DNA of 29,353 nt from NCBI GenBank assembly GCA_043801855.1, contig JAZDLQ010000058.1:1-29353 (forward strand). Reading direction: 5' to 3'. Numbering within the stretch: the first letter of the stretch is position 1; the number at the start of each line of letters is the position of its first letter. The stretch comes from CAYTWW01 sp043801855. Lineage in GTDB: Archaea; Nanobdellota; Nanobdellia; Woesearchaeales; GW2011-AR15. This document shows positions 15,114 through 23,380 of the stretch, piece after piece. The position numbers were made by a program, and so were the translations under genes. The notes under the pieces are model-generated. The model saw only the letters and a program-made list of their open reading frames with translations. It was not told where the DNA came from and searched no databases.

Positions 15114-16418
15114 CTAGTTCAAAAACATATCACTCGTAATTGTTTCGTTGAACTCACCCTTATAGTTTGTCAGCATCATTTCTTTTATTTTTTCATATTC
15201 TTTAGTCTGAGATAAAACCCATCCAAGCTTGATATATGCCGTCTCTGGGTGCATATCTTCAAGATATACTGCTTTTGCTTCAATTGAGAGTTTCCTTAAA
15301 TTAGTATAGACATATGGGTTTACTTTTCCATAGAGTGTCTGAGATGATATAAATACAGCAATATTCCTGTCTACTGCTTTTTTAACAAATGGAATCAGTG
15401 ATTTTTCAGTACAAGTATTTACATGTCCTAGAGCAGTTGCTGCAATAACAATTCCTTTAATTCCCTTTTTAATGTAATAGTCAATTACATCGGGGTCCAT
15501 TCCAGGATAAACATAGTGGAGCGCTGTTTTATCTTCAAAAGAAGCTGTAGTTTTGACAATGTTTCTTTTAGTTCTATTCGCAGGCGTATATTTTCGGCTT
15601 ATTTTTTCAATTCTATTATCAGGAAAAATCTTTGCAATTGCAATATCATTTATTGGCCTGAATGCATCCCTTCTTGAAGTGTGCATTTTTCGCACCTTTG
15701 TTCCCCTAATAAGAAGGCAATAATTGTCATCAGTTGAGCCGTGCATACAGGTCATTACTTCTGCACCATCAAAATGCGCTGCTGCATTAACAGAGCAAAT
15801 CAGATTTATGTATGCATCGCTTGCTCCTCTATCAATAGATCTTTGTGAGCCGGTAATAATTATCGGAATATTTATCTCATCAAAAAAAAATGAAAGTGCG
15901 GCTGCAGTAAAATGCATAGTATCAGTTCCTTGCGTTAAAACAATACCATCTGTTCCTTTTTTTATCTCATTTTCAATTATTTTTGTAATATTTATCCAGT
16001 CAGTTGGAAGCATATCTTCTGACATTAATGACAACACTTTTTTTGCCCTGATGTTTGCAATATTATTAAGTTCAGGGCATAATGCAACAATGTCTTCTGC
16101 AGTATAATCTGCATAAACTCCACCAGTTCTATAATCAACTTTAGACGAAATAGTGCCTCCTGTTGAAAGAATTGTAACAGTAGGTAGATTTTTATTTAAT
16201 AGCACTTCTTTTTTTTCTATTTCGAGTTTGTTATATTTTTCAACAATCTCTGTTTTTTTTACTCTTGGCCTTGCGATTCCCATATTATATCCGTTTTCAA
16301 GTTTAATTATTAAATTGTCATTTTCAGAAAGAGTTGGAGTTGGCATTAATATTCCAACAATTGTTTCGTTGTCATAAGTTACTCTTATTTTATCGCCAGG
16401 AGATATTTTTTCGCTCAT
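15114..16418 (-). CDS. gatD: Glu-tRNA(Gln) amidotransferase subunit D
   Basis: GatD releases ammonia from an amide donor (glutamine or asparagine) and passes it to GatE, which converts Glu-tRNA-Gln to Gln-tRNA-Gln; archaea use GatDE in place of a glutaminyl-tRNA synthetase. The 434-residue length is normal. Residues about 7-55 are the small beta-barrel (SH3-like) N-terminal domain. The L-asparaginase-type domain follows, with STGGTISS (nucleophile T89), GTDTM (T165, D166) and ITGSQRSIDRGASDAY. The SDAYINL and CMHGSTDD motifs are typical of GatD rather than plain asparaginases. No gatE is in the window. It lies 63 bases downstream of cdc48, with its own AT-rich TATA-like sequence near 16446-16463 and no Shine-Dalgarno site. 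Confidence 0.95.
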   Translation of the reverse strand: MSEKISPGDKIRVTYDNETIVGILMPTPTLSENDNLIIKLENGYNMGIARPRVKKTEIVEKYNKLEIEKKEVLLNKNLPTVTILSTGGTISSKVDYRTGGVYADYTAEDIVALCPELNNIANIRAKKVLSLMSEDMLPTDWINITKIIENEIKKGTDGIVLTQGTDTMHFTAAALSFFFDEINIPIIITGSQRSIDRGASDAYINLICSVNAAAHFDGAEVMTCMHGSTDDNYCLLIRGTKVRKMHTSRRDAFRPINDIAIAKIFPDNRIEKISRKYTPANRTKRNIVKTTASFEDKTALHYVYPGMDPDVIDYYIKKGIKGIVIAATALGHVNTCTEKSLIPFVKKAVDRNIAVFISSQTLYGKVNPYVYTNLRKLSIEAKAVYLEDMHPETAYIKLGWVLSQTKEYEKIKEMMLTNYKGEFNETITSDMFLN

Positions 16419-16481
16419 GATAAATAACCAATTAAGAATAATTAATAAAACTTATTATAAAAAAGTGTAAAAAAGAAAAAT

Positions 16482-19148
16482 TTAGCCAAAGTACCTTGGC
16501 TTTTGCTCTTTCATCTCTTTTCCTTTTGCAGCCCTAAATTGTGAAAGCAATTCAACATAAGCCTGCTCAACTTCCTTATTGACAGATGGGCTTACTTTAT
16601 TTAGTGCTTCTTCAAAATGCTCTAATTTTACAGTTGTTGCCTTTATATCAATTCTTAAAGCTAGGATTGCGGCCTCTCTGCATATTGCTTCAATGTCTGC
16701 ACCAACATATCCTTCTGTCCTGTCGGCAAGCTCTTCAATCGAGACACTTTTATCTATTGGCATTCCTTTTGTGTGGATTTTAAAGATTGCAAGCCTTCCT
16801 TCTCTGTCAGGAACAGGGGCAAGAATAATTCTGTCAAACCTTCCCGGCCTAAGTAAACCTGTGTCAATGATATCTGGCCTGTTTGTAGCACCAATCACAA
16901 CAATATCATGCAATTCCTGAAGACCGTCAATTTCAGTTAAAAGCTGGTTTACAACCCTTTCAGATACCTTATTATCATCACCTGTTCCTCTTCTTGGAGC
17001 AAGTGAATCAAGTTCATCAAAAAAGATAATTGTAGGTGATGCCTGCCTTGCTTTTTCAAAAATCTTCCTTACTGCTTTTTCAGATTCTCCAACCCATTTG
17101 GATAATAGTTCAGGGCCTTTGATCAAAATAAAATTTGCTTTTGTCTCTGTTGCTACAGCTTTTCCAAGAAGGGTCTTTCCTGTTCCGGGTGCACCATATA
17201 ATAAAATTCCTTTAGGCGGCTTAACACCCATTCGTTTAAAGGCTTCAGGGTATTTTAATGGCCATTCAACTGCTTCAATTAGTTCCTGCTTTACATTATT
17301 AAGCCCGCCGATGCTTTCCCATTTGACATTTGGCATCTCAATTAATACTTCTCTCATGGCACTTGGCCTAACAACCTTTAGCGCCTCCATAAAGTCAGCA
17401 TGATTAATCCTTAATTTTTCAAGTATCTCTTTTGGGATTGGCTCGTTTTCCTTTAGTTTAATCTCAGGAAGAACCCTTCGCAGAACAACCATCGCTGCCT
17501 CTTTTGCAAGAGAAGATAGGTCAGCTCCAACAAATCCATGAGTAATATCTGCAATATCTTTTAAAATCAGCTCTCTTGCGAATTGCGAAATAAGATCTTC
17601 AATGCTGTCTGGCTGTTTTAAATTTGATATTCTTTCTGATAACATGTTTTCTGATTCCTTAGAAATAGAAAAAATGCCTTTCTCATAAACTAAAAATTCT
17701 CTTATTCTTATGGCAATATATCTTGAAAGATAAGGCAAGCACAAATCAAAAAATTCCTGCTGGTTTTTTTTATCTTCTTTTGGCGCAATATTTTTCAGGT
17801 GATTTTTAATATTGGTATTTAATTCCTCAAAGCCGTTTTGAATATTTTTTGGTTTTGCTGGGATTTGCTTAATTAATTCTTTATAATCTATATTTTTGAA
17901 AAATAATTGAAAATACTTAACTATTGCCTCTTTTTTATAATAAGGACTTATTGATTCAGGCGTTGTCATAAGTGGCATGTTTCTTGTATGAATATTTAAT
18001 ATTAGAAGCCTTGACTCTTTTCCAGGAACTCCAATTTCAATTTCCCTATCAAATCTTCCAGGTCTTCTAAGGGCCGGATCAAGTGAATTAGGAATATTTG
18101 TAGCACCTATTACAACAACTTTTCCTCTGGATTTTAGGCCATCCATAATTGCGAGAAGCTGCGCAACAACGCGTCTTTCAACTTCTCCATGCACTTCTTC
18201 TCTTTTTGAAGCAATTGCATCAATCTCATCAATAAAGATAATGGAAGGCGCGTTTTTTTCTGCTTCTTCAAACTTGTTCCTTAGGTTCTCTTCTGATTGT
18301 CCGTAATATTTGCTCATTATTTCAGGCCCATTAATCAAAACAAAATTTGAACTGGTCTCATTAGCGACAGCTTTTGCAAGAAGTGTCTTTCCTGTTCCAG
18401 GTGGGCCATGAAGAAGAACTCCTTTTGGAGGTTCAATCCCAAGAGTTTCAAAAAGTTCAGGGTGCTTCAATGGAAGTTCAACCATCTCTCTTATTTTTTT
18501 AACTTCATCTTCTAATCCGCCGACATCTTCATAAGTGACTTCAAATACCTTTTCTTCAGGAACCTCAACAGATTCAGGATTAAACTGGACGACTGTTTGT
18601 TCCGTAATAACAACAGCTTGCTTAGGATCAACATTTATTACAACAAATTTTAGGTCGCCAAGGCCGAATCCCATTAAGCTTTCATCAATCATCGAAAAAA
18701 CTTCTTCAAATAGCGGATTATGGCTCATTGTTGATTTTCTGCTTTTTGTTCCGCCAAGTGAGACAATATCTCCTTTAACAACTGCTCTGCCAAGAAGCCC
18801 TTGTTTGAATATGATAGGGTTTGCTCTTATTACCATTCCTTTTTTCTGGGGCGCTATAACTACTTTTTTTCCTTCAACAATCTCGCATTTTTTGACAAGA
18901 ACAAGATCTCCTATTCCTGCTTTAGCGTTTCTTCTGATAAGGCCGTCCATTCTTATGATATTTAACCCAATATCTCCAGGATATGCTCTATCAGCAATTC
19001 CTACGGTTGCCCGTTCCCCTGTTATATCAATTATGTCACCAGGCCTTATGCCAAGCTCATGCATCACACTTGAATCTATTCTTACAATTCCTTTGTTAAC
19101 ATCATCCTGAATTGCTTCAGCAACCTTAAGTTTCAAATCTTTAACCAT
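16482..19148 (-). CDS. cdc48: Cdc48/VAT-type AAA+ ATPase with a D1 insertion
   Basis: A double-ring unfoldase that extracts or unfolds proteins, often for the proteasome. It has 888 residues; about 730-810 is usual. The ATG at 19148 follows an AAGGTGGG Shine-Dalgarno site (19156-19163). Residues 1-~190 are the Cdc48 N domain. D1 has Walker A GPPGTGKT (248-255) and Walker B IIFIDE (303-308); D2 has GAPGTGKT (652-659) and IIFFDE (707-712). Between HTRNMPL and ADITHGFVGADL in D1, where about 12 residues are normal, lie about 140 extra, largely helical residues (~394-531). The C-terminus RYFG resembles a HbYX proteasome-docking end, with Phe in place of the penultimate Tyr. Confidence 0.96.
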   Translation of the reverse strand: MVKDLKLKVAEAIQDDVNKGIVRIDSSVMHELGIRPGDIIDITGERATVGIADRAYPGDIGLNIIRMDGLIRRNAKAGIGDLVLVKKCEIVEGKKVVIAPQKKGMVIRANPIIFKQGLLGRAVVKGDIVSLGGTKSRKSTMSHNPLFEEVFSMIDESLMGFGLGDLKFVVINVDPKQAVVITEQTVVQFNPESVEVPEEKVFEVTYEDVGGLEDEVKKIREMVELPLKHPELFETLGIEPPKGVLLHGPPGTGKTLLAKAVANETSSNFVLINGPEIMSKYYGQSEENLRNKFEEAEKNAPSIIFIDEIDAIASKREEVHGEVERRVVAQLLAIMDGLKSRGKVVVIGATNIPNSLDPALRRPGRFDREIEIGVPGKESRLLILNIHTRNMPLMTTPESISPYYKKEAIVKYFQLFFKNIDYKELIKQIPAKPKNIQNGFEELNTNIKNHLKNIAPKEDKKNQQEFFDLCLPYLSRYIAIRIREFLVYEKGIFSISKESENMLSERISNLKQPDSIEDLISQFARELILKDIADITHGFVGADLSSLAKEAAMVVLRRVLPEIKLKENEPIPKEILEKLRINHADFMEALKVVRPSAMREVLIEMPNVKWESIGGLNNVKQELIEAVEWPLKYPEAFKRMGVKPPKGILLYGAPGTGKTLLGKAVATETKANFILIKGPELLSKWVGESEKAVRKIFEKARQASPTIIFFDELDSLAPRRGTGDDNKVSERVVNQLLTEIDGLQELHDIVVIGATNRPDIIDTGLLRPGRFDRIILAPVPDREGRLAIFKIHTKGMPIDKSVSIEELADRTEGYVGADIEAICREAAILALRIDIKATTVKLEHFEEALNKVSPSVNKEVEQAYVELLSQFRAAKGKEMKEQKPRYFG

Positions 19149-19243
19149 TGTAATTCCCACCTTAAATCATAAAATTATTCTCTAATCTGACAAAGACAAT
19201 AAAAACTTGCAGCCTAAATAAATGTTTTGGTTGACTTCAATTA

Positions 19244-19660
19244 TTATTTAGCTGGCTGCGACGATACCTTAGGCAAAGGAATAGGTGCTGGCAGCGCCAC
19301 TTCCCTGCTTAGAATTATTGCCTGTACATTGCATCTGCTTAAAATTGAGTTATATACTGCAGAAACAATGTCTTTTTTGATTTTTTTATCCTTTTTCCAT
19401 GAATCAAGTACTTCTTTTACTTTGTCTTCTTTTTCCATGTAAATTACTTTGCCATGTATTTCAATAATCCCAATTTCCGGGTTGTATCTTGACGCATAAA
19501 GAAAATTAAATTCCAAGCCAGACTTCTTTTCAGTGCCAAGATTAAGCTTTGCCTCTTTTATATCAATTATTGAGAGGTTGTTTGCTATGTCTATTTTTCC
19601 GACTGCTGCCTTATTTTTTTCAGCATGTATTTTTGTTATATCAAAACCAACTATTGCCAT
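19244..19660 (-). CDS. Conserved small archaeal protein, function unknown (138 aa)
   Basis: The ATG at 19660 has a GGTGAT Shine-Dalgarno site at 19665-19670; an in-frame ATG at 19672 lies upstream of that site and was rejected. The N-terminal two thirds alternate beta strands (MAIVGFDITKIHAEK, IIDIKEAKL, IIEIHGKVIYM). A helical part follows (about 85-118), then a short tail ALPAPIPLPKV. The Pro-rich end and the layout are reminiscent of uncharacterised archaeal proteins I cannot name. There is no signal peptide, membrane helix or catalytic motif. It is upstream of cdc48 on the same strand (95-base gap), so co-expression with it is possible. Confidence 0.75.
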   Translation of the reverse strand: MAIVGFDITKIHAEKNKAAVGKIDIANNLSIIDIKEAKLNLGTEKKSGLEFNFLYASRYNPEIGIIEIHGKVIYMEKEDKVKEVLDSWKKDKKIKKDIVSAVYNSILSRCNVQAIILSREVALPAPIPLPKVSSQPAK

Positions 19661-19690
19661 AAAAATCACCAAACATCAAGTATTTACGTA

Positions 19691-19700
19691 TATATTTAAA
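19691..19700 (-). promoter_or_regulatory. TATA-like box of the 138-residue protein gene
   Basis: The minus strand reads TTTAAATATA, about 35 bases before the ATG at 19660. The predicted start falls at or next to the GGTGAT ribosome site. Confidence 0.4.
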
Positions 19701-19771
19701 CCTTTTGCTAGTAGTAATATTAGAGGATAAGCCATAATTTCAACCCATAACACCAAAATTTGGCTGTAAAA

Positions 19772-19781
19772 CTTTATAAAT
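19772..19781 (+). promoter_or_regulatory. TATA box of the RIO1 kinase gene
   Basis: CTTTATAAAT is centred about 27 bases before the ATG at 19803, with no Shine-Dalgarno site between, so a leaderless transcript is expected. Confidence 0.5.
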
Positions 19782-19802
19782 TAGTCCACTTCTTGTTTAG
19801 CT

Positions 19803-20507
19803 ATGTCTAAAACTGTCAGGGGAGAGTGGAAAATATATAAAAACGTTTTTGATAAATTTACAATTGGCACAATATTTAAGTTGATTTCTCAAGGTTACTT
19901 TGAGGGCCTTACCCACCAGATTGAGGTTGGAAAAGAAGCAAATGTATTTTTGGCAAAAAAAGATGAAACACAGAAAGTAATAGTAAAAATCTACAGGCTT
20001 GAATCCTGCAATTTCAATAAGATGTACGATTATATAAAATCAGATCCTAGATATACAAACTTAAGAAAACAAAGAAGAAAGATAATTTTTTCATGGGTCC
20101 AGCGCGAGTATCGAAACCTGCTTGTGGCTAGAGAGGTAATAAATGTTCCAACACCTTTTGTTTTTGCAAATAATGTGCTTGTGATGGAGCTAATCGGTGA
20201 TGAAACTCCCGCAAGGCAGCTTAAAGATAAGCCGCCAGCTGATCCACAGGCGTTTTTTGATGAATGTGTACTATCAGTAAAAAAACTGTATAAAGCAGGC
20301 TTAGTGCATGCAGACCTTTCGGAATTTAATATCTTAAATCATAATGAAAAACCTTATTTTATTGATTTTTCTCAAGGGACAGCCTCAAATGACACAATGT
20401 CATTAGAGTTCATGAAAAGAGATATAGGTAATTTATGCAGATATTTCAGGAAAACAGGAATAAGCCCCGACGAAACCAAAATACTAAAGAAAATATACGG
20501 AAAGTAG
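19803..20507 (+). CDS. rio1: RIO1-type serine kinase/ATPase
   Basis: RIO1 proteins act in late maturation of the small ribosomal subunit. The 234 residues cover the whole RIO domain. Motifs are the flexible P-loop GKEANVF (43-49), the ATP lysine K62 in VIVKIYR, the RIO1-specific segment KMYDYIKSDPRY (73-84), the catalytic loop HADLSEFNIL (169-178, D171) and the metal-binding IDFSQG (187-192, D188). RIO2's N-terminal winged helix is absent, supporting RIO1. It lies 78 bases upstream of the Dim2/Pno1 gene, a pairing common in archaea and fitting a shared role in rRNA processing. Confidence 0.95.
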   Translation: MSKTVRGEWKIYKNVFDKFTIGTIFKLISQGYFEGLTHQIEVGKEANVFLAKKDETQKVIVKIYRLESCNFNKMYDYIKSDPRYTNLRKQRRKIIFSWVQREYRNLLVAREVINVPTPFVFANNVLVMELIGDETPARQLKDKPPADPQAFFDECVLSVKKLYKAGLVHADLSEFNILNHNEKPYFIDFSQGTASNDTMSLEFMKRDIGNLCRYFRKTGISPDETKILKKIYGK

Positions 20508-20550
20508 ATGAAATACGCCAATTATTGCCACATATTGCTTTTAGAATAAG

Positions 20551-20560
20551 CATATTTAAA
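20551..20560 (+). promoter_or_regulatory. TATA-like box of the Dim2 gene
   Basis: CATATTTAAA is centred about 30 bases before the ATG at 20586. A pyrimidine-rich stretch, not a ribosome site, lies between, so a leaderless start is likely. Confidence 0.4.
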
Positions 20561-20585
20561 AATTAACCCTTTTTTCTTTATAAAT

Positions 20586-21167
20586 ATGGCAGAATTTGCA
20601 TACGAAGTAAAAATCCCAAAAGATAGAATTGCTGTACTTATAGGAAGAAAAGGAGAGGTTAAAAAGCAGATAGAGGATCAGACTAGTACAATCATTTGTA
20701 TTGATTCAAAAGAAGGAGATGTATCTGTTAAGGGAGAGGATGCACTTTCATTATATTGTACAAGAGATATTATAAGAGCTATTGGAAGGGGATTTAACCC
20801 TGATATTGCGCTATTATTACTTAAACAAGATTATTGTTTTGAAATGGTTGCCCTACAAGAGTATGTTAAGCCAAACCATTTACAAAGAATAAAGGGGCGA
20901 ATTATTGGTTCTGATGGCAAAAGCAGATCTTTAATTGAAAAACTAAGTGAAACTTATATTTCAGTTTATGGAAAAACTGTATGTATTATAGGAAGGGTAG
21001 AAGATGTTGCTATTGCAAAAAGAGCAGTTGGTTCACTCATTGGCGGAAGCCCACACGCAAATGTGTATAGGTGGCTTGAAAAAATGAGAAAAGAAATGAA
21101 AAAGCGAGAATTTGAAGAAAGGGACCCGAGCATGTTTAAGACAGATGAAGAAAAAGCTTCATTATAA
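20586..21167 (+). CDS. KH-domain rRNA-processing protein, Dim2/Pno1-like
   Basis: Binds the 3' end of small-subunit rRNA during maturation; archaeal Dim2 also contacts aIF2-alpha. The 193 residues form two KH domains. KH1 has the loop GRKG (20-23), and KH2 the loop GSDG (108-111) in RIIGSDGKSRSLIE. The bridging IIRAIGRGFNPDIALLLL is characteristic of Dim2/Pno1, and the charged C-terminal helix (KMRKEMKKREFEERDPSMF) is typical. The stop is three bases before the deoxyhypusine synthase start, so the two are probably one transcript with RIO1 just upstream. Confidence 0.93.
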   Translation: MAEFAYEVKIPKDRIAVLIGRKGEVKKQIEDQTSTIICIDSKEGDVSVKGEDALSLYCTRDIIRAIGRGFNPDIALLLLKQDYCFEMVALQEYVKPNHLQRIKGRIIGSDGKSRSLIEKLSETYISVYGKTVCIIGRVEDVAIAKRAVGSLIGGSPHANVYRWLEKMRKEMKKREFEERDPSMFKTDEEKASL

Positions 21168-21170
21168 AAA

Positions 21171-22112
21171 ATGCAAAAAGTTAGCGACCTTCGCTGGAAA
21201 AAAGGAATTACTGTTTCTGAGTTGGCAGATAAATTATCAAAAGTAGGCTTTCAAAGCGCTGAAATGGGTAAAGCCATTGAAGTAATTATAAAAATGAAGA
21301 AAAACGGCGCCAAGATTTTCTTTACATTTACCTCAAACATGGTAACTTCCGGCCTTCGCGGATTTTTTGCGCAACTAATTGAGCTTGGCTTAATCGACGT
21401 TATAGTGACAGGTGTTGGGAGTATTGAAGAAGATATTATGAAAGCAAAAGGAGAAGAATTTATTTTAGGAGATTTTGTGCCTGATGATATTGAGCTCTAT
21501 GAAAAAGGAGTAAACAGGGTAGGAAATATATTCATTCGAAACGAAAGCTATACGCGCTTTGAGGATACTTGCACTGAGATTCTTGGACAATTATACAAAA
21601 AGCAGGCAAGGTGGGCTGTATCTGATATGATTAGGGAAATTGGCCTTATGCTTGATGATAATAACTCAATATTATATCAGGCAGCAAAGCATAATGTACC
21701 CATTTTTTGCCCTGGAATAACTGACGGCTCATTCGGGTTCCACTTATTTATGCTGCAGCAAAAACACCCTGATTTTGTTGTTGATGTTGTAAAAGACTTT
21801 TCAAAGATTATTTTTTCAACCTCGCATGATGAGAAAAAAGGAATTATCTCACTAGGCGGAGGAATATCAAAACATCATGCTATTCTTGCGGCGCTAATTA
21901 ACGGCGGACTTGACTATGCAGTATACATGACAACAGCAAGAAACACATCAGGCAGCATGTCTGGAGCAACAACTGATGAAGCAAAAAGCTGGGGCAAAAT
22001 AAAAGATGATTCTGATGCCTGCACTGTAATTGGGGATGTGACATTTACTTTTCCATTGGTGATGATTAGAGCGCTGGAAGAACTGGAGAAGGACGGGTTA
22101 TTGAGGAGATAA
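21171..22112 (+). CDS. dys: Deoxyhypusine synthase
   Basis: Transfers the aminobutyl group of spermidine to a lysine of initiation factor aIF5A (NAD-dependent), the first step of hypusine or deoxyhypusine formation. The 313-residue length is normal. Visible are TFTSNMVTSGLRG (52-64), the NAD-site segment FCPGITDGSFGFH (179-191) and the active-site GGGISKHH (229-236) with catalytic lysine K234. NGGLDYAVYMTTA and SGATTDEAKSWGKI follow. The Lys plus the SWGKI region argue for a true DHS rather than a homospermidine synthase-like relative. aIF5A itself is not in the window. A PLP decarboxylase-like gene 1.6 kb downstream might supply polyamine precursors. Confidence 0.94.
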   Translation: MQKVSDLRWKKGITVSELADKLSKVGFQSAEMGKAIEVIIKMKKNGAKIFFTFTSNMVTSGLRGFFAQLIELGLIDVIVTGVGSIEEDIMKAKGEEFILGDFVPDDIELYEKGVNRVGNIFIRNESYTRFEDTCTEILGQLYKKQARWAVSDMIREIGLMLDDNNSILYQAAKHNVPIFCPGITDGSFGFHLFMLQQKHPDFVVDVVKDFSKIIFSTSHDEKKGIISLGGGISKHHAILAALINGGLDYAVYMTTARNTSGSMSGATTDEAKSWGKIKDDSDACTVIGDVTFTFPLVMIRALEELEKDGLLRR

Positions 22113-22165
22113 AGCTACTATAATTTATCTAATAGGTATTTAAAATAATAATTTAAATAAAAACA

Positions 22166-22843
22166 TTATAAAAGCTCTGCCATCTTTTGCATTAAAGGTC
22201 TTACGTAGACAGAAAATCCTTGATACGTATTTGGTTGAGTAGTCACTACTTGTTTCACAAGTTCATCTGGCCTACATGTACTATTCGTATACTTTACTGC
22301 TAGCTGAGGTATCTGATTCTCACTAATAAAGGTTGGCGTGAAAGCTTCTTCATAGTTCTGTATTGAGTTCACATCAAATAGTGCACCAGATATGAGATTT
22401 GCAGCAGCTATTGTTAATGGTCTAGCTTGTTCCCTTGTCAATCCTATACATGCTTTTTCGTAAACTATTGCTGATACCATTTTTATTGCAGCTGTCATCT
22501 CAACAAAAAATTCATTGCCACATAGTTCATTGTACAACTTATATTCAGCAGTTCCAGGTTTCATTTTATCTAATAAATCATATGCTTCTAATAAGTAATT
22601 AGCTGCCTCATGTAGCAATCCAATATTCTTTTGAGTACCGCTCCTTAACAAAGCGTTATATCCAAGCAAGAATTTTGTAATTGGATCTTTTTTATCTAAA
22701 ACTGTATCTAAGTTTTGTAAAAGCTGTAAATTTGCTTCCGCTTTCTGACAAGCGTCGCCTGGTGCGTTTGAATCTGCTAAAAAATCTAGTGTTTTGAATT
22801 GATTGTTAAATACGTTTCCAAACATTGTTTCGTCAATTGCCAT
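22166..22843 (-). CDS. Unrecognised helical protein (225 aa)
   Basis: The ATG at 22843 has a good AAAGGTGA Shine-Dalgarno site at 22853-22860, and a TATA-like GTTTAAATAG at 22907-22916 would give a leader of about 42 bases. The sequence looks all-helical: heptad-like stretches such as LLHEAANYLLEAYDLLDKM recall TPR-type hairpins, but no clear repeat consensus is met. It lacks a signal peptide, membrane helix or catalytic motif. Four Cys are scattered. It is isolated between deoxyhypusine synthase (convergent, 53-base gap) and the divergent HEPN gene, and may be lineage-specific. Function unknown. Confidence 0.7.
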   Translation of the reverse strand: MAIDETMFGNVFNNQFKTLDFLADSNAPGDACQKAEANLQLLQNLDTVLDKKDPITKFLLGYNALLRSGTQKNIGLLHEAANYLLEAYDLLDKMKPGTAEYKLYNELCGNEFFVEMTAAIKMVSAIVYEKACIGLTREQARPLTIAAANLISGALFDVNSIQNYEEAFTPTFISENQIPQLAVKYTNSTCRPDELVKQVVTTQPNTYQGFSVYVRPLMQKMAELL

Positions 22844-22906
22844 TTTGTTTTTTCACCTTTGTTATTGTAAATATTACCTAAATATTACTCATGTTATTTT
22901 ACAGTT

Positions 22907-22916
22907 CTATTTAAAC
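22907..22916 (-). promoter_or_regulatory. TATA-like box of the 225-residue orphan gene
   Basis: The minus strand reads GTTTAAATAG, about 68 bases before the ATG. It predicts a leader that carries the AAAGGTGA ribosome site. Confidence 0.4.
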
Positions 22917-22969
22917 TTTTCGTTTTTGTTACTATTATTTAGTAATAACTTTATTTTTATGAAGTCAAA

Positions 22970-22979
22970 TTTTTAAATA
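22970..22979 (+). promoter_or_regulatory. TATA-like box of the HEPN/MNT pair
   Basis: TTTTTAAATA is centred about 26 bases before the ATG at 23000. This decides the start: a GTG at 22982 lies upstream of the predicted transcript. Confidence 0.45.
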
Positions 22980-22999
22980 AGGTGCACTTTATATCTTAC

Positions 23000-23380
23000 A
23001 TGAGAAAGGAAATTGAAAACTGGCTTGAGCAGTCAAAGGAAGATTTTATTTCTGCACAATATAATTTTAATGGAAAAAAATTTTATGTTTGTGCATTTTT
23101 ATGCCAGCAATCTGTTGAAAAAGCGCTTAAAGCTCTGTTTCTGTTTGAAAAAAAAGGAGAAGTTCCGCAATCTCACTCTTTAATCTATCTTGCAATAAAT
23201 ACGAGCATCCCAATTAAATTTCATTCTTTTTTAAGAGAACTTACCTCCAAGTATGTGGATACAAGATATCCTGACGCATCTGTTGACATTCCATCAAGAT
23301 TATATGATGCAGAAAATACCAAAAGAATTTTCGATAAAAGCGAAGAGGTATTAATTTGGATAAATCAAAAAATGAAGTAG
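23000..23380 (+). CDS. HEPN domain protein
   Basis: A 126-residue four-helix HEPN protein. The first helix (IENWLEQSKEDFISAQYNF) and second (CAFLCQQSVEKALKALFLF) are the family core, with the typical SHSLIYLA loop and TRYPDA near 88-93. HEPN proteins paired with MNT nucleotidyltransferases often form toxin-antitoxin or nucleotide-binding modules. The RX4-6H ribonuclease motif of HepT toxins is not visible, since no His follows the candidate Arg residues. It may therefore be a non-cleaving member. The gene overlaps the MNT gene by 25 bases. Confidence 0.85.
   Translation: MRKEIENWLEQSKEDFISAQYNFNGKKFYVCAFLCQQSVEKALKALFLFEKKGEVPQSHSLIYLAINTSIPIKFHSFLRELTSKYVDTRYPDASVDIPSRLYDAENTKRIFDKSEEVLIWINQKMK

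Noticed and set aside
18535..19110. Long plus-strand frame (191 aa) opposite the cdc48 N-terminus
   Set aside because: It is a Thr/Ser/Pro-rich reverse shadow of a well-conserved coding region, with no promoter or ribosome site.
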